Part shown: positions 1-7,764 of the stretch, piece after piece
How positions within the stretch are numbered: position 1 is the first letter of the stretch
Layout: each line of letters begins with the position of its first letter
Origin: Streptomyces dengpaensis
GTDB taxonomy: Bacteria; Actinomycetota; Actinomycetes; Streptomycetales; Streptomycetaceae
Reading direction: 5' to 3'
DNA: 64,000 nucleotides
Assembly (NCBI RefSeq): GCF_002946835.1
Contig: NZ_CP026652.1
Span: forward strand, 6,324,001 to 6,388,000
Notes under the pieces: model-generated
The model's database searches: none
Seen by the model: only the letters and a program-made list of their open reading frames with translations
What the model was told of the DNA's origin: nothing
Translations under genes and position numbers: made by a program

Positions 1-389
1 GCGACGAGATGCGCGAGCAGTTCGAACTCCAGGTAGGTGAGATCGAGCGGCCGCCCGTCGACGTCGGCGGTGCGCTGCACGGTGTCGACGCGCACGAGCG
101 GTTCGTCGCCGTCGGCGGCCGCGGACGGCCTGGGCTCCGGCTCGGGCTCCGGCTCCGGCGCCGCGACCGACGGCACGGATTGCTGGTCGGCCGGTACGAG
201 GACCAGGTAGCCGATCATCGGCGGCTGCCCCGGCAGGACGGGCAGGGTGTGCTGGGGAGCGGGCAGCCAGGTGGCACCCGGCGGCAGAAGCTCCGAGACG
301 TCCACCACCTCGTCCCGGTCGACGGCCCGCAGCCGGTGCCGGGAACCGTTCGGGGAGGTGGCGGTGGAGAAAGGACGAGTGGTCGCCAT
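1..389 (-). CDS. winged-helix (OmpR-type) DNA-binding protein, C-terminus off the left edge
   Basis: The reading frame starts at ATG 389 and runs off the window after 129 codons, so only the N-terminal part is present. The visible residues hold a Pro/Glu-rich linker (about 75-90, EPEPEPEPEP-like) followed by VDTVQRTADVDGRPLDLTYLEFELLAHLVA. The block GRPLDLTYLEFELL is the typical entry into an OmpR/PhoB-type winged-helix domain, where 'LT..E..LL..L' begins helix 1. No receiver domain precedes it; the first 70 residues are a short uncharacterised segment. The role is inferred to be transcription regulation, with unknown targets. No good Shine-Dalgarno sequence is seen. The missing recognition helix prevents a firmer call. 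Confidence 0.7.
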   Translation of the reverse strand, partial: MATTRPFSTATSPNGSRHRLRAVDRDEVVDVSELLPPGATWLPAPQHTLPVLPGQPPMIGYLVLVPADQQSVPSVAAPEPEPEPEPRPSAAADGDEPLVRVDTVQRTADVDGRPLDLTYLEFELLAHLV

Positions 390-507
390 GAGACGTCAGC
401 TCTTTCGCGCGAGAGGTTCGTCGGGAAGGACGACGGCCGTGAGTTCGTGGTCGGGCTCGTCGAGGACGTACGTCGTGCGCGCTGGCCGAAGGCCGGGGTG
501 TACGGCT

Positions 508-630
508 TTAGAGGGCCGGCGCGTACATCGCGCGGCAACACACCCGGTCGTAGTCGTGGTGCTGGCGGGAAGGCCAGAAGGGCTCGAGGTCATGGCGACC
601 CGTCGCGGTGTACTTCTGAAAGCTGGCCAT
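508..630 (-). CDS. possible 40-residue small protein
   Basis: A 40-codon frame from ATG 630 encodes a peptide beginning MASFQKYTATGRHDLEPFWP and ending CCRAMYAPAL. It contains two adjacent cysteines and is rich in aromatic and charged residues. Third codon positions are mostly G or C, as in neighbouring genes. There is no clear ribosome binding site. It lies alone between glnII and the winged-helix gene, on the same strand as both. It could be a conserved small protein or a chance open frame; I do not recognise a family. Confidence 0.35.
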   Translation of the reverse strand: MASFQKYTATGRHDLEPFWPSRQHHDYDRVCCRAMYAPAL

Positions 631-748
631 GACCCCATTGAAGCAGACACCGCCGGGCGACAGGACCCTCCTCTCACTGCGTGGACGCCTCCTTGGCATG
701 AACTTGACGCTGCGGCCCCTCATCCGAGCAGCGTCACCAACCACGCGA

Positions 749-779
749 GAGGGCGCCCACCACGACGGTGGACGCCCTC
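749..779 (-). terminator. glnII terminator hairpin
   Basis: A 13-bp inverted repeat (GAGGGCGTCCACC paired with GGTGGGCGCCCTC, one G-T wobble) with a 5-nt loop lies 36 bases past the glnII stop codon. It has no long T tract, as is usual in Streptomyces. Confidence 0.75.
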
Positions 780-814
780 GGTCAAACAGGGTCATCGGGG
801 TCAAGCAGGGTGGA

Positions 815-1843
815 TCAGACCTGGCCGGCCTTCTCCAGGGCGGAGCAGCAGGTGTCCACGAGCAGACGCGTCACGACGTACGGGTCGACGTTGGCGTTCG
901 GGCGGCGGTCCTCGATGTAGCCCTTGCCGTCCTTCTCGACCTGCCACGGGATGCGGACCGAGGCGCCGCGGTTGGAGACGCCGTACGAGTACTCGTTCCA
1001 CGGGGCGGTCTCGTGCAGACCGGTCAGGCGGTCGTCGATGCCGGCGCCGTAGTTCTTGACGTGGTCGAGCGGCTTCGAGCCCTCGCCCAGCGACTCGCAC
1101 GCGGTGATGATCGCGTCGTAGCCCTCACGCATCGCCTTGGTGGAGAAGTTGGTGTGCGCGCCCGCGCCGTTCCAGTCGCCCTTCACCGGCTTCGGGTCAA
1201 GTGTCGCGGAGACGCCGAAGTCCTCGGCGGTGCGGTAGAGCAGCCAGCGGGCCACCCACAGCTGGTCGGCGACCTCGAGCGGCGCCAGCGGGCCGACCTG
1301 GAACTCCCACTGGCCGGGCATGACCTCGGCGTTGATGCCGGAGATGCCCAGGCCCGCCTTGAGGCAGTTGTCCAGGTGCGCCTCGACGACGTCACGGCCG
1401 AAGATCTCGTCCGCCCCGACGCCGCAGTAGTAGCCGCCCTGGGGGGCCGGGAAGCCGCCGACGGGGAAGCCGAGCGGGCGCTCACCGTCGAAGAAGGTGT
1501 ACTCCTGCTCGATGCCGAAGATCGGCTCCTGCGCGGCGAACTTCTCCGCGACCTCGGCCAGCGCGGCACGGGTGTTGGACGTGTGCGGCGTCATGTCGAT
1601 GTTCAGGACCTCGCACATGACGAGGACGTCGTCCCCGCCGCGGATCGGGTCCGGGAAGGTGGCGACCGGCTTGAGTACGCGGTCCGAGGCGTGCCCCTCG
1701 GCCTGGTTCGTGGAGGAACCGTCGAAGCCCCAGATCGGCAGCTCGGCGCCCTTGGCGTCGTCGGCCAGTATCTTCGTCTTCGAACGAAGCTTGGCCGTCG
1801 GCTCGGTGCCGTCGATCCAGATGTACTCAGCCTTGAAGGTCAC
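815..1843 (-). CDS. glnII: glutamine synthetase II (eukaryotic-type)
   Basis: This cytoplasmic enzyme makes L-glutamine from glutamate, ammonia and ATP. The 342-residue length is that of the short, octameric/decameric GSII family, not the 470-residue GSI. Visible signatures are WGFDGSST near residues 38-45, the [11 protein letters not shown] metal/glutamate motif, and the ATP-binding stretch [12 protein letters not shown] chose GTG 1843 because AAGGA lies 8 bases upstream; an in-frame ATG at 1852 would sit directly on that sequence. Unlike GSI it lacks the adenylylation tyrosine loop, so control should be transcriptional. A GlnR box lies about 100 bases upstream. It is a single-gene unit bounded by hairpins. 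Confidence 0.97.
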   Translation of the reverse strand: MTFKAEYIWIDGTEPTAKLRSKTKILADDAKGAELPIWGFDGSSTNQAEGHASDRVLKPVATFPDPIRGGDDVLVMCEVLNIDMTPHTSNTRAALAEVAEKFAAQEPIFGIEQEYTFFDGERPLGFPVGGFPAPQGGYYCGVGADEIFGRDVVEAHLDNCLKAGLGISGINAEVMPGQWEFQVGPLAPLEVADQLWVARWLLYRTAEDFGVSATLDPKPVKGDWNGAGAHTNFSTKAMREGYDAIITACESLGEGSKPLDHVKNYGAGIDDRLTGLHETAPWNEYSYGVSNRGASVRIPWQVEKDGKGYIEDRRPNANVDPYVVTRLLVDTCCSALEKAGQV

Positions 1844-1942
1844 GGGCCTCATCCTTCGGGTGGGTCTCTAGGCGCACTTGCGGGTGCTGCGGCGCTGCGG
1901 CACTGGGGCGCCGCTGGATGCCCGGCAGCCTGTCAACAGGCG

Positions 1943-1980
1943 ATTTCCCGATCATTGCCCGAATGTGAACCCCGTGTTAC
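1943..1980 (-). promoter_or_regulatory. GlnR box of glnII
   Basis: Read on the minus strand, the site is GTAAC-n6-TTCAC-n6-GCAAT-n6-GAAAT: four 5-base half-sites at an 11-base period. This is the layout of the Streptomyces GlnR a-b-a-b site (gTnAC-n6-GaAAC repeated). A TTGACA hexamer (1931-1936) follows immediately and may be the -35 element. Confidence 0.75.
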
Positions 1981-2055
1981 CTGGGCTGTGTGTGCCGTTG
2001 TCACGCGACACCGCGTGACGGGACGGTTCGCGCGGGAGCGTGCGCGGCTCGCAGG

Positions 2056-2097
2056 CGAAGGCCCTGCCGCTCCCGGCCGGGAGCGGCAGGGCCTTCG
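2056..2097. terminator. perfect hairpin downstream of the 2113-2784 gene
   Basis: An almost uninterrupted palindrome (arms of about 19 bp, centre CCGGCCGG) starts 16 bases past the stop of the secreted-protein gene. It separates that gene from the glnII promoter. Confidence 0.8.
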
Positions 2098-2112
2098 AGC
2101 CCGGTCCGGTGG

Positions 2113-2784
2113 TTACCCCACCTTCTCGATGCGGGCCTTGCGGATCAGGAACTTGCCGGGCTCCCGGACCTGCTCGAACGCCGCGTTGTTCAGCAGTGCG
2201 CAGCTGCCGGAGACCGAGGTGACCTCGACGGTCGTGGACTTGTTGTTGTCCAGGTTGGTGACCTTGAGCTGCGTCCCGACAGGGAACTGGTTGCTGGACG
2301 CGGCCGGGGCGCCGCCCTCACCGGAGAGCGTGACGGTCGAACCGACGCAGACCTGCTCACCGGCGGCGGCGCCGCCACCGGCGTTGTCCGCGGGTGCGGA
2401 CGGCGCGGGAGCCGCCTCCGCGGGAGCCGACTGCGCGGGCGGCTGGGCGGGCTGGGCCGGCTGCGGGGCGGTCTGGGAGCCCTGAGCCGACTCCCCAACC
2501 GTGCAACCGGAGGCCTTCTGCTGCACCTTGATCTGCTCGATGACGGCCTCGCGGTTGGCGATCCGGGCCTCCGACTGGGCGTCGGGGGCGGCCCGTTGGC
2601 CGTCGATGAACTTCTGGTTGTTGCCGAGCGCGGTGGCCAGTCCCTGGCAGACGTTCGAATCGGCCGCGGACTGCGCGGCGTTAGAGGTACTCGCCATGAC
2701 GAAGGCACCGCCGCCCGCCACCGCCGCCGCGCTCACCAGCAGCGCGATCTTCTTCTTCGTACCGAGCGTTCTCCTACGCGACAT
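2113..2784 (-). CDS. secreted protein with double-psi beta-barrel-like C-terminus
   Basis: The 223-residue protein begins MSRRRTLGTKKK, then has a hydrophobic stretch (about 13-32) ending in SNAAQS, a typical Sec signal peptide. The middle (about 105-145) is an Ala/Pro/Gln linker. The C-terminal 75 residues carry a cysteine pair (CVGSTV and GSCALL). The pattern GTQLKVTNLDNNKSTTVEV resembles the start of RlpA-like double-psi barrels; that relation is an inference from the VTNLDN motif. GGAGG lies 5 bases before ATG 2784, and an upstream in-frame ATG at 2850 has no such support. It is probably exported and either cell-wall associated or soluble. The function is unknown. Confidence 0.75.
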   Translation of the reverse strand: MSRRRTLGTKKKIALLVSAAAVAGGGAFVMASTSNAAQSAADSNVCQGLATALGNNQKFIDGQRAAPDAQSEARIANREAVIEQIKVQQKASGCTVGESAQGSQTAPQPAQPAQPPAQSAPAEAAPAPSAPADNAGGGAAAGEQVCVGSTVTLSGEGGAPAASSNQFPVGTQLKVTNLDNNKSTTVEVTSVSGSCALLNNAAFEQVREPGKFLIRKARIEKVG

Positions 2785-2916
2785 GCGGGCCTCCTGGATG
2801 CGGGGGAGAGTTACGCCGCTAGGTACGAGATGCCGAACGAGGTTGCTCAACGGTTACAGGAGTCACGGAAGTAACGTACGTCACACGGCAGTTGAAGGCG
2901 CCGGCTGAAGGCCCGG

Positions 2917-3876
2917 TCAGTCGCCGCTCTTCCCCTCCTCGTACGCCACCACCTTGTCGTTGACGTACTGGAGCAGGCCTTCCGTCTCCTTGGTCAGCGC
3001 CTCCTCGCCGGTCTCGGCGCCGTCGCCCCACTGACCGTTGGCGAACACCACGGAACGCACCGTCATCAGCCGCTGGAAGACACCGGCGGAACCGGGCGGC
3101 ACGGTCGGCAGCCCTGCCTCCGGGGGTGGATCGAGCGAGACCACCTGATACGTCACGGGATCCATGGAGGCCATCGCGAACACCCGAGAGGCGTCCTCGG
3201 CGCGCCGGAAGCTCAGCACGGTGACCGTCACCTGCGAGCGCCGCTCGGCGTCCGTGAACAGGGCCGCGGTCAACCGCGAGCACTCCTCGCCCTGGTCGAT
3301 CAGCGAGGCGAGCTCGGGCGACATGCCGCGGGCGCAGTCTGTGGTGGTGGCCAGGTCGACGCGCTCGTACGTGGAACCGTCCTCGAGCCGCAGGCTTGTC
3401 TCCGGGAACGCCTGTTCGGGGCGGATGATCGGCCGGGCGAGCAGGGAGGGCAACGCCGTGGGGGCGTTGGAGGGCAGGGCGACGGAGACGGAGGGGGCGG
3501 GCGGCGTACTGGAGGCGACGGCCGGGGACGGGGCGGCCGCCGCGCCGGTGCTGTCGTCGTCCGGGCCGCCCGCCGCCATCACCACACCCGCGGCGATGGC
3601 GGCGACGAGCACCACTCCCGCCCCGCCGGCCACCGCGAGCCGGGTGCGCCGTCTCCTGCGTATGCGCTCCTGCTCGGCCACCCACTGGGCGTGCGGGTCT
3701 TGCGTCCCCTGGGCGTGAGGGTCTTGCGTCCCCTGGGCGTGAGAGGCCTGCGTCCCCTGGGCGTGAGGGTCCTGGGTCCACTGGGCATGAGGGTCCTGCG
3801 TCCACTGGGCGTGAGGGTCCGGCACCGGGTTCGAGCCGGGCGTCCCATACCGCATGTCTTGATCACCGAAGGTCAT
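2917..3876 (-). CDS. single-pass membrane protein with six DPHAQ repeats
   Basis: The 319-residue product has a cytoplasmic N-terminus built of six 8-residue repeats (DPHAQWTQ-type, residues 20-67). A basic patch (RIRRRRR) and one membrane helix (about 83-104) follow. A Ser/Pro/Ala linker then leads to an outer domain with two cysteines (TDCARG, EECSRL). The outer domain resembles no family I can name. No Shine-Dalgarno sequence precedes ATG 3876, but TACCCT sits 8 bases upstream, suggesting a leaderless message; ATG 3855 is an alternative start. The topology (disordered cytoplasmic tail, one helix, outer domain) is common among actinomycete envelope proteins. Confidence 0.75.
   Translation of the reverse strand: MTFGDQDMRYGTPGSNPVPDPHAQWTQDPHAQWTQDPHAQGTQASHAQGTQDPHAQGTQDPHAQWVAEQERIRRRRRTRLAVAGGAGVVLVAAIAAGVVMAAGGPDDDSTGAAAAPSPAVASSTPPAPSVSVALPSNAPTALPSLLARPIIRPEQAFPETSLRLEDGSTYERVDLATTTDCARGMSPELASLIDQGEECSRLTAALFTDAERRSQVTVTVLSFRRAEDASRVFAMASMDPVTYQVVSLDPPPEAGLPTVPPGSAGVFQRLMTVRSVVFANGQWGDGAETGEEALTKETEGLLQYVNDKVVAYEEGKSGD
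3676..3819 (-). repeat. six 24-bp in-frame repeats
   Basis: Six tandem copies of a 24-base unit encode the DPHAQ(W/G)TQ repeats. Copies differ at a few bases, so copy number may vary between strains without breaking the frame. Confidence 0.85.
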
Positions 3877-3884
3877 GGCGGCGG

Positions 3885-3890
3885 AGGGTA
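3885..3890 (-). promoter_or_regulatory. -10 hexamer TACCCT, leaderless start at 3876
   Basis: A TAnnnT hexamer lies 8 bases before the start codon and no Shine-Dalgarno sequence is visible. Confidence 0.45.
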
Positions 3891-3934
3891 ACAGTGCACA
3901 CCCCCTGAACTCCCGCCGCCCGGCAAACCATCGG

Positions 3935-4294
3935 CTAACGGGACAGAGCGTCCCGTACCGCCTCATCCGTACGGGCCACGACGGCCGTCCCGTCGTCAGC
4001 GGTGATGATCGGCCGCTGGATGAGCTTGGGATGCTCGGCGAGCGCCCTGATCCACCGCTCCCGCGCACCGGCGTCCTTCGCCCACTCCTTCACCGCCAAC
4101 TCCTTGGCGACGGCTTCTTGGGTCCGGGTGATGTCCCACGGTTCGAGCCCGAGGCGATCGAGTACGTCGCGGATCTCGTCCTCGGTCGGTACGTCCTCCA
4201 GGTAGCGGCGGACGGTGTAGTCGGCGCCCTCCGCGTCGAGCAGGGTGAGGGCGCTGCGGCACTTCGAGCAGGCCGGGTTGATCCAGATCTCCAT
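3935..4294 (-). CDS. ArsC/Spx-family thioredoxin-fold reductase
   Basis: The 119-residue protein opens MEIWINPACSKCRSALTLLD, a thioredoxin-fold strand followed by a Cys-x-x-Cys (residues 9 and 12). It continues with RRYLEDVPTEDEIRDVL and ends in the family's IQRPIITADDGTAVVAR block. ArsC-type enzymes reduce arsenate using a single catalytic cysteine in this position. Many actinobacterial members are annotated as arsenate reductases without proof. No arsR, arsB or other arsenic gene is nearby, so a role in arsenate reduction is not supported by context. ATG 4294 is preceded by TAACGT at 7 bases and lacks a ribosome binding site. Confidence 0.85.
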   Translation of the reverse strand: MEIWINPACSKCRSALTLLDAEGADYTVRRYLEDVPTEDEIRDVLDRLGLEPWDITRTQEAVAKELAVKEWAKDAGARERWIRALAEHPKLIQRPIITADDGTAVVARTDEAVRDALSR

Positions 4295-4301
4295 GCCGCA
4301 C

Positions 4302-4307
4302 ACGTTA
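4302..4307 (-). promoter_or_regulatory. -10 hexamer TAACGT, leaderless start at 4294
   Basis: The hexamer is 7 bases from the ATG and no Shine-Dalgarno sequence is present. Confidence 0.5.
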
Positions 4308-4557
4308 CGTGAACCTTTTGGCTACTGAGGTGCTGCGCTGACGGCTGCCACCGCCGTCGGTTCTGTTCGAATTACTGACACCTCACACGCATCTCGCGGA
4401 CCTGGTGTGACACGGCGGCAATTCCCTTGCCGACCTGGACTTTTGATGGACTGTCGGGACTCCCTCGATGTCAGTGCCGGGCAGTAAACTGGAAGCAGTG
4501 TTCGAGGGTGTCGCCGGGGAGTCCGGACGGTGCCCTGACCGCGACAGGAGGATGCCT

Positions 4558-4872
4558 GTGCCCGCTGCCGCACTGAAGCCGAAGCCGCTGCCCACCCAGT
4601 CCAGCGCGAAACGTCCCGTCCAGCTCGACCTGCCGTACGAGCCGGTGGAGAAGCGTCCGCTGCCGCCCGGACGTCCCCGCGAGTGGTACGTCACGCACAA
4701 CCGCCGGCTCAAGGCCATGCGTCTCGCCATCGCCCTGCTCGACCTGGGCGTGTACGTGCCGAACCAGGCGCGCAACGAGAAGATACGCAGCACCGCGGAA
4801 CTCATCGGCGTCCACCCGCCGTCGGACACCACGTGCCACATGGTCCGGGCGTTGATGCGGTACAGCCGCTGA
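4558..4872 (+). CDS. conserved basic protein of unknown function
   Basis: The 104-residue product has a Pro/Lys-rich N-terminus (about 1-45). A compact C-terminal domain follows with REWYVTHNRRLKAMRLAIAL and SDTTCHMVRALMRYSR; it is rich in Arg/Lys and predicted helical. I do not recognise a family. GTG 4558 has AGGAGG 6 bases upstream. An in-frame GTG at 4498 lies 7 bases after a TAAACT hexamer (4485-4490), so a leaderless 124-residue form is also possible. Alternatively 4498 marks the transcription start and the 60 bases are leader. It is monocistronic and followed by a dispersed repeat. Confidence 0.75.
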   Translation: MPAAALKPKPLPTQSSAKRPVQLDLPYEPVEKRPLPPGRPREWYVTHNRRLKAMRLAIALLDLGVYVPNQARNEKIRSTAELIGVHPPSDTTCHMVRALMRYSR

Positions 4873-4887
4873 CCGGTCGGCGGGGGT

Positions 4888-4984
4888 GTTTCCCGCCCCC
4901 GCCGCCCCTACCCCTTCCCGTCACTGAGGGCTCGGCCCCCAACCCCCCGCTCCCCAAACGCCGGAGCGGCTGTCTCCGGCCCGT
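4888..4984 (+). repeat. dispersed GC-rich intergenic element, copy A
   Basis: The order is a C-rich tract, TACCCCTTCCCGTC, a GGCTCGGCCCCC segment, then AAACGCCGGAGCGGCTG. The same blocks recur at 22698, 24525, 24611 (reverse) and 44544 (reverse). It lies directly downstream of the 4558-4872 gene. Confidence 0.7.
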
Positions 4985-5089
4985 CTCACCCATTCGCCGG
5001 GCCCGGCATGCGTACACCCTGTCCGCGACCTTCACTGAGGACCGGGGAGCGGATACCGGAGGCGTACGAGGAGCACGTCGGGAGACGCG

Positions 5090-5566
5090 ATGCAGAGGCA
5101 TGGCATACGAGCGCTGGTCATGGCGGCGGCCGCGACGGCGGTCCTGGCCGTGGCCCTGACCGGCTGTTCGGACGACACCAGCCCTTCCGAGGCCGCTTCC
5201 CAGGCCGCGTCCGCCGCGTCGGTGGCCGGTGATGCGCTGGCCTCCGCGACCGCCGAGGCCGGCCGGAAGTTCGACGAGATCAAGGCCGGCGTGAACGCCA
5301 AGGGCGACGTGAAGCTCGACAGCCAGGTGACCACCGACTCCGCCGGGCGTGCGACCGCCAAGCTCACCGTCACCAACTCCGCGCCCTCGCAGAAGTCGTA
5401 CGCCGTCCAGATCAACTTCCGCGACCAGGGCGGCAATCTCCTCGACACGGCCGTCGTCACCGTGGACGACGTCGCGGCGGGCGCCTCCAAGGACGCCACC
5501 GCGCGCAGCAACCGCACCCTCTCGGGCGACGTCACGGCCGACGTCGCCCGAGCCGTGCGGCACTGA
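5090..5566 (+). CDS. lipoprotein with FxLYD/immunoglobulin-like domain
   Basis: The 158-residue product has a basic start, a hydrophobic core and a lipobox (ALTGC, Cys 26), so it should be lipid-anchored outside the membrane. After an Ala/Ser-rich spacer, residues about 70-150 read as a beta-sandwich: AKLTVTNSAPSQKSYAVQINF, then LDTAVVTVDDVAAGAS. This matches the FxLYD-type pattern of secreted actinobacterial lipoproteins. GGGAG lies 5 bases before ATG 5090. The next gene starts only 5 bases after its stop, so the two are probably cotranscribed. No substrate is known. Confidence 0.8.
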   Translation: MQRHGIRALVMAAAATAVLAVALTGCSDDTSPSEAASQAASAASVAGDALASATAEAGRKFDEIKAGVNAKGDVKLDSQVTTDSAGRATAKLTVTNSAPSQKSYAVQINFRDQGGNLLDTAVVTVDDVAAGASKDATARSNRTLSGDVTADVARAVRH

Positions 5567-5571
5567 CGGCC

Positions 5572-6930
5572 GTGGTGCACAACGGTGCCACGGCCGCCCC
5601 GGCGGACCGTGCCGCCCAGGGTAAGGCGGCCCGCAAGCACGCCTCCCGCTCCTCGCACGCCGGATGGATCCCCTCGGCCCACCGCCCCGACCCCGTCGCC
5701 GTACTGGAACGGCAGGGCAGGGACCGGCTGCCGGAGCTGCTGCCGATCCGGTACGGGCGGATGACGGCGTCGCCGTTCGCGTTCCTGCGCGGTGCCGCCG
5801 CCGTCATGGCCGCGGATCTGGCGGCCCAGCCGCACACCGGCCTCACCGTGCAGCTGTGCGGCGACGCGCACCTCCTGAACTTCGGCCTGTACGCCTCCCC
5901 GGAGCGCACCCTGCTCTTCGACCTCAACGACTTCGACGAGACGTTTCCGGGCCCCTTCGAGTGGGACGTCAAACGGCTCGCGGCCAGTGTCGCGGTCGCG
6001 GCCCGGGAGAACGGGCACACCGAGGAACAGGTCCGCCGCGCGGCGCGGGCCGCGGCGGGCGCGTACCGCGAGCACGTACGGCGGCTCGCCGCGCAGGGCG
6101 AACTGGCCGCCTGGTACGAGCGCATCGACGCCGAGCAGATGCTCCCGCTGGTCCGCGCCGCCCGCCGCCGGGGGCGCGTCGAGTCGAACCTGACCCGCGT
6201 CCACCGCCGTACCAGCCTGCACGCGCTGGGCAAACTCACCGAGACCGTCGACGGACGCCGCCGCATCGTCCAGGACCCGCCCCTGCTGGAACCGGCCGGA
6301 GCCCCCGACATGGCCTCGCTCCGCAAGATCTTCAGCGACTACCGCTCCACGCTCTCCGAGGAGCGCCGTCTCCTCCTCGACCGCTACCGCTTCGTCGACG
6401 CCGCCCGCAAGGTCGTCGGCGTCGGCAGCGTCGGCACCCGCTGCTTCATCGTGCTGCTCGCCGGGCGGGACGCGGACGACCCGCTGTTCCTGCAGATCAA
6501 GGAGGCGCGCAAGTCCGTGCTGGAAGAGCATCTGCCCAGCGGCCCGTACGTCCATCCTGGGCATCGGGTCGTCGCGGGTCAGCGGCTGCTCCAGGCCGCG
6601 AGCGACATCTTCCTCGGCTGGATGACCGGGCCGGAGGGACGGGCGTTCTACTGGCGTCAGCTGCGCGACATGAAGGGCTCCGCGGAGGTCGGGGGCATGA
6701 GTCCCCAAGAACTGCGGAACTACGCCCGGCTGTGCGGCACCGCGCTGGCCCGCGCCCACGCCCGTTCCGGCGACCGCATCGCGATCGCCGCGTACCTCGG
6801 CGGCGCCGACACCTTCGACCGCGCCGTCGCGGACTTCGCGCTGCGCTACGCGGACCAGAACGCGGCCGACCACGCGGCGCTGATCGCGGCCGTGGCGGCG
6901 GGCGTGGTCCCAGCGCATCCGGGAGTCTGA
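5572..6930 (+). CDS. DUF2252 protein
   Basis: The 452-residue protein carries the DUF2252 signatures: RYGRMTASPFAFLRGAAAVM (about 61-80), CGDAHLLNFGLYASPER, FDLNDFDETFPGPFEWDVKRL, and a late LQIKEARKSVLEEH. The family has a kinase-like arrangement (Lys, CGDxHxxN, DxxDFD) related to aminoglycoside phosphotransferase folds, but its reaction is unknown. Both GTG 5572 and GTG 5575 are possible starts. It follows the lipoprotein gene at 5 bases, suggesting one transcript. Confidence 0.9.
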   Translation: MVHNGATAAPADRAAQGKAARKHASRSSHAGWIPSAHRPDPVAVLERQGRDRLPELLPIRYGRMTASPFAFLRGAAAVMAADLAAQPHTGLTVQLCGDAHLLNFGLYASPERTLLFDLNDFDETFPGPFEWDVKRLAASVAVAARENGHTEEQVRRAARAAAGAYREHVRRLAAQGELAAWYERIDAEQMLPLVRAARRRGRVESNLTRVHRRTSLHALGKLTETVDGRRRIVQDPPLLEPAGAPDMASLRKIFSDYRSTLSEERRLLLDRYRFVDAARKVVGVGSVGTRCFIVLLAGRDADDPLFLQIKEARKSVLEEHLPSGPYVHPGHRVVAGQRLLQAASDIFLGWMTGPEGRAFYWRQLRDMKGSAEVGGMSPQELRNYARLCGTALARAHARSGDRIAIAAYLGGADTFDRAVADFALRYADQNAADHAALIAAVAAGVVPAHPGV

Positions 6931-7303
6931 CCGCCGGCCGCGCCGCAGCCCTCGCCGTACAGCTGCAACACCCCCTCCACATAAGCCCCGAGCCGCCCGT
7001 CCCCGTCGTCCCCGAACGGAATCGGCCACGCCTCGGCGCCGGGAGGGGCGGTTCGATCACGCCGCCCCGCCCCGCGCCGCCGCCCGGCTCCCGGGCGCGA
7101 GAAAAGGAGATGCACGCGGAGTGACGGCTCCCCTACGCTGGACACGCGTTACGGAGCGGCTCACCACCGCTTTCCGCCGGACCGGCATCACCCGGCGGAC
7201 TCAGAGTTACTCTCTTCGCACCGACTGGCGGCCGCCCACCCCCAGCGCCCCGTCGGATCTACCCGACACATCCAGTCATCACCCACGCCCACGGAGGCCC
7301 GTC
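6931..7303. other. spacer after DUF2252 gene
   Basis: No confident gene is seen. The minus strand (about 6932-7060) reads GAEAWPIPFGDDGDGRLGAYVEGVLQLYGEG without stops, which looks like protein but has no start and continues antisense into the DUF2252 gene. It may be a gene remnant. Confidence 0.3.
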
Positions 7304-7612
7304 ATGGGCACCATCGTCATTTCCGGGACTGTTGTCCTGGTCGTCTTAGGATTCGGCAATCACATCTGGTGGCTCGCCGCGGTCGGCGTGCTCTTCATGT
7401 ACCTGCAGTACGGGCGTGACTCGTCCTCGGCCTCCTCGTCGAGCGGCGGCTCCGCATCGGGATCCTCGTCGAGCGGCGGCTCCGCCCCGGCCTCCGGGCC
7501 TGCGACGTACAGGGCGTACCGCGACCGCCGTGACCGGCAGGCGAAGTGGGAGCGCCGCTACCGCCGCGAGCGCCCCCTGGAGTCCCGCCGCCAGGGACGC
7601 GAACAGAGCTAG
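7304..7612 (+). CDS. small single-pass membrane protein with Ser/Gly linker
   Basis: The 102-residue protein has a hydrophobic segment (about 3-37, including NHIWWLAAVGVLFMYLQYG). A repeated Ser/Gly run (about 41-65) follows, then a very basic tail (YRDRRDRQAKWERRYRRERP). GGAGG lies 6 bases before ATG 7304. The basic tail is likely cytoplasmic and could bind nucleic acid or phospholipid; this is inference. The gene converges on pspAB across a 24-bp repeat array. I recognise similar small proteins in other streptomycetes but no function. Confidence 0.75.
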   Translation: MGTIVISGTVVLVVLGFGNHIWWLAAVGVLFMYLQYGRDSSSASSSSGGSASGSSSSGGSAPASGPATYRAYRDRRDRQAKWERRYRRERPLESRRQGREQS

Positions 7613-7620
7613 CCGCTGGC

Positions 7621-7764
7621 CACCGGTTCACAGACCGGGCGGGGCGCCGGTTCACAGACCGGGCGGGGCACCGGTTCACAGACCGGGCGGGGCACCGGTT
7701 CACAGACCGGGCGGGGCACCGGTTCACAGACCGGGCGGGCCACCGGTTCACAGACCGGGCGCGC
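7621..7764. repeat. six 24-bp tandem repeats across the pspAB stop codon
   Basis: Six near-identical 24-base units each contain CCGGTTCACAGACCGG, a 5-bp stem with a 6-base loop. The rightmost unit includes the last pspAB codons and its TGA (7748-7750), so the array looks like repeated duplication of the 3' end of pspAB. It fills the convergent gap between two genes and may act as a multi-hairpin terminator. Confidence 0.9.

Larger units (their letters stand above)
390..814. other. spacer between winged-helix gene and glnII
   Basis: Apart from the possible 40-codon frame (508-630) and the glnII terminator (749-779), nothing firm is seen. A second minus-strand frame ends at 396 with a codon-biased tail (VLDEPDHELTAVVLPDEPLARKS). 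It has no convincing start and may be a remnant or an upstream coding leader of the winged-helix gene. Confidence 0.4.

Noticed and set aside
629..2485. 618-codon plus-strand open frame opposite glnII
   Set aside because: It is the antisense shadow of glnII and neighbours, caused by high GC at third positions; its composition is protein-unlike.
3935..4294. arsenic-resistance locus
   Set aside because: Only an ArsC-like fold protein is present; no arsR, arsB or acr3 nearby.
7621..7764. CRISPR array
   Set aside because: The units are contiguous 24-bp tandem copies with no unique spacers, and no cas genes are present.
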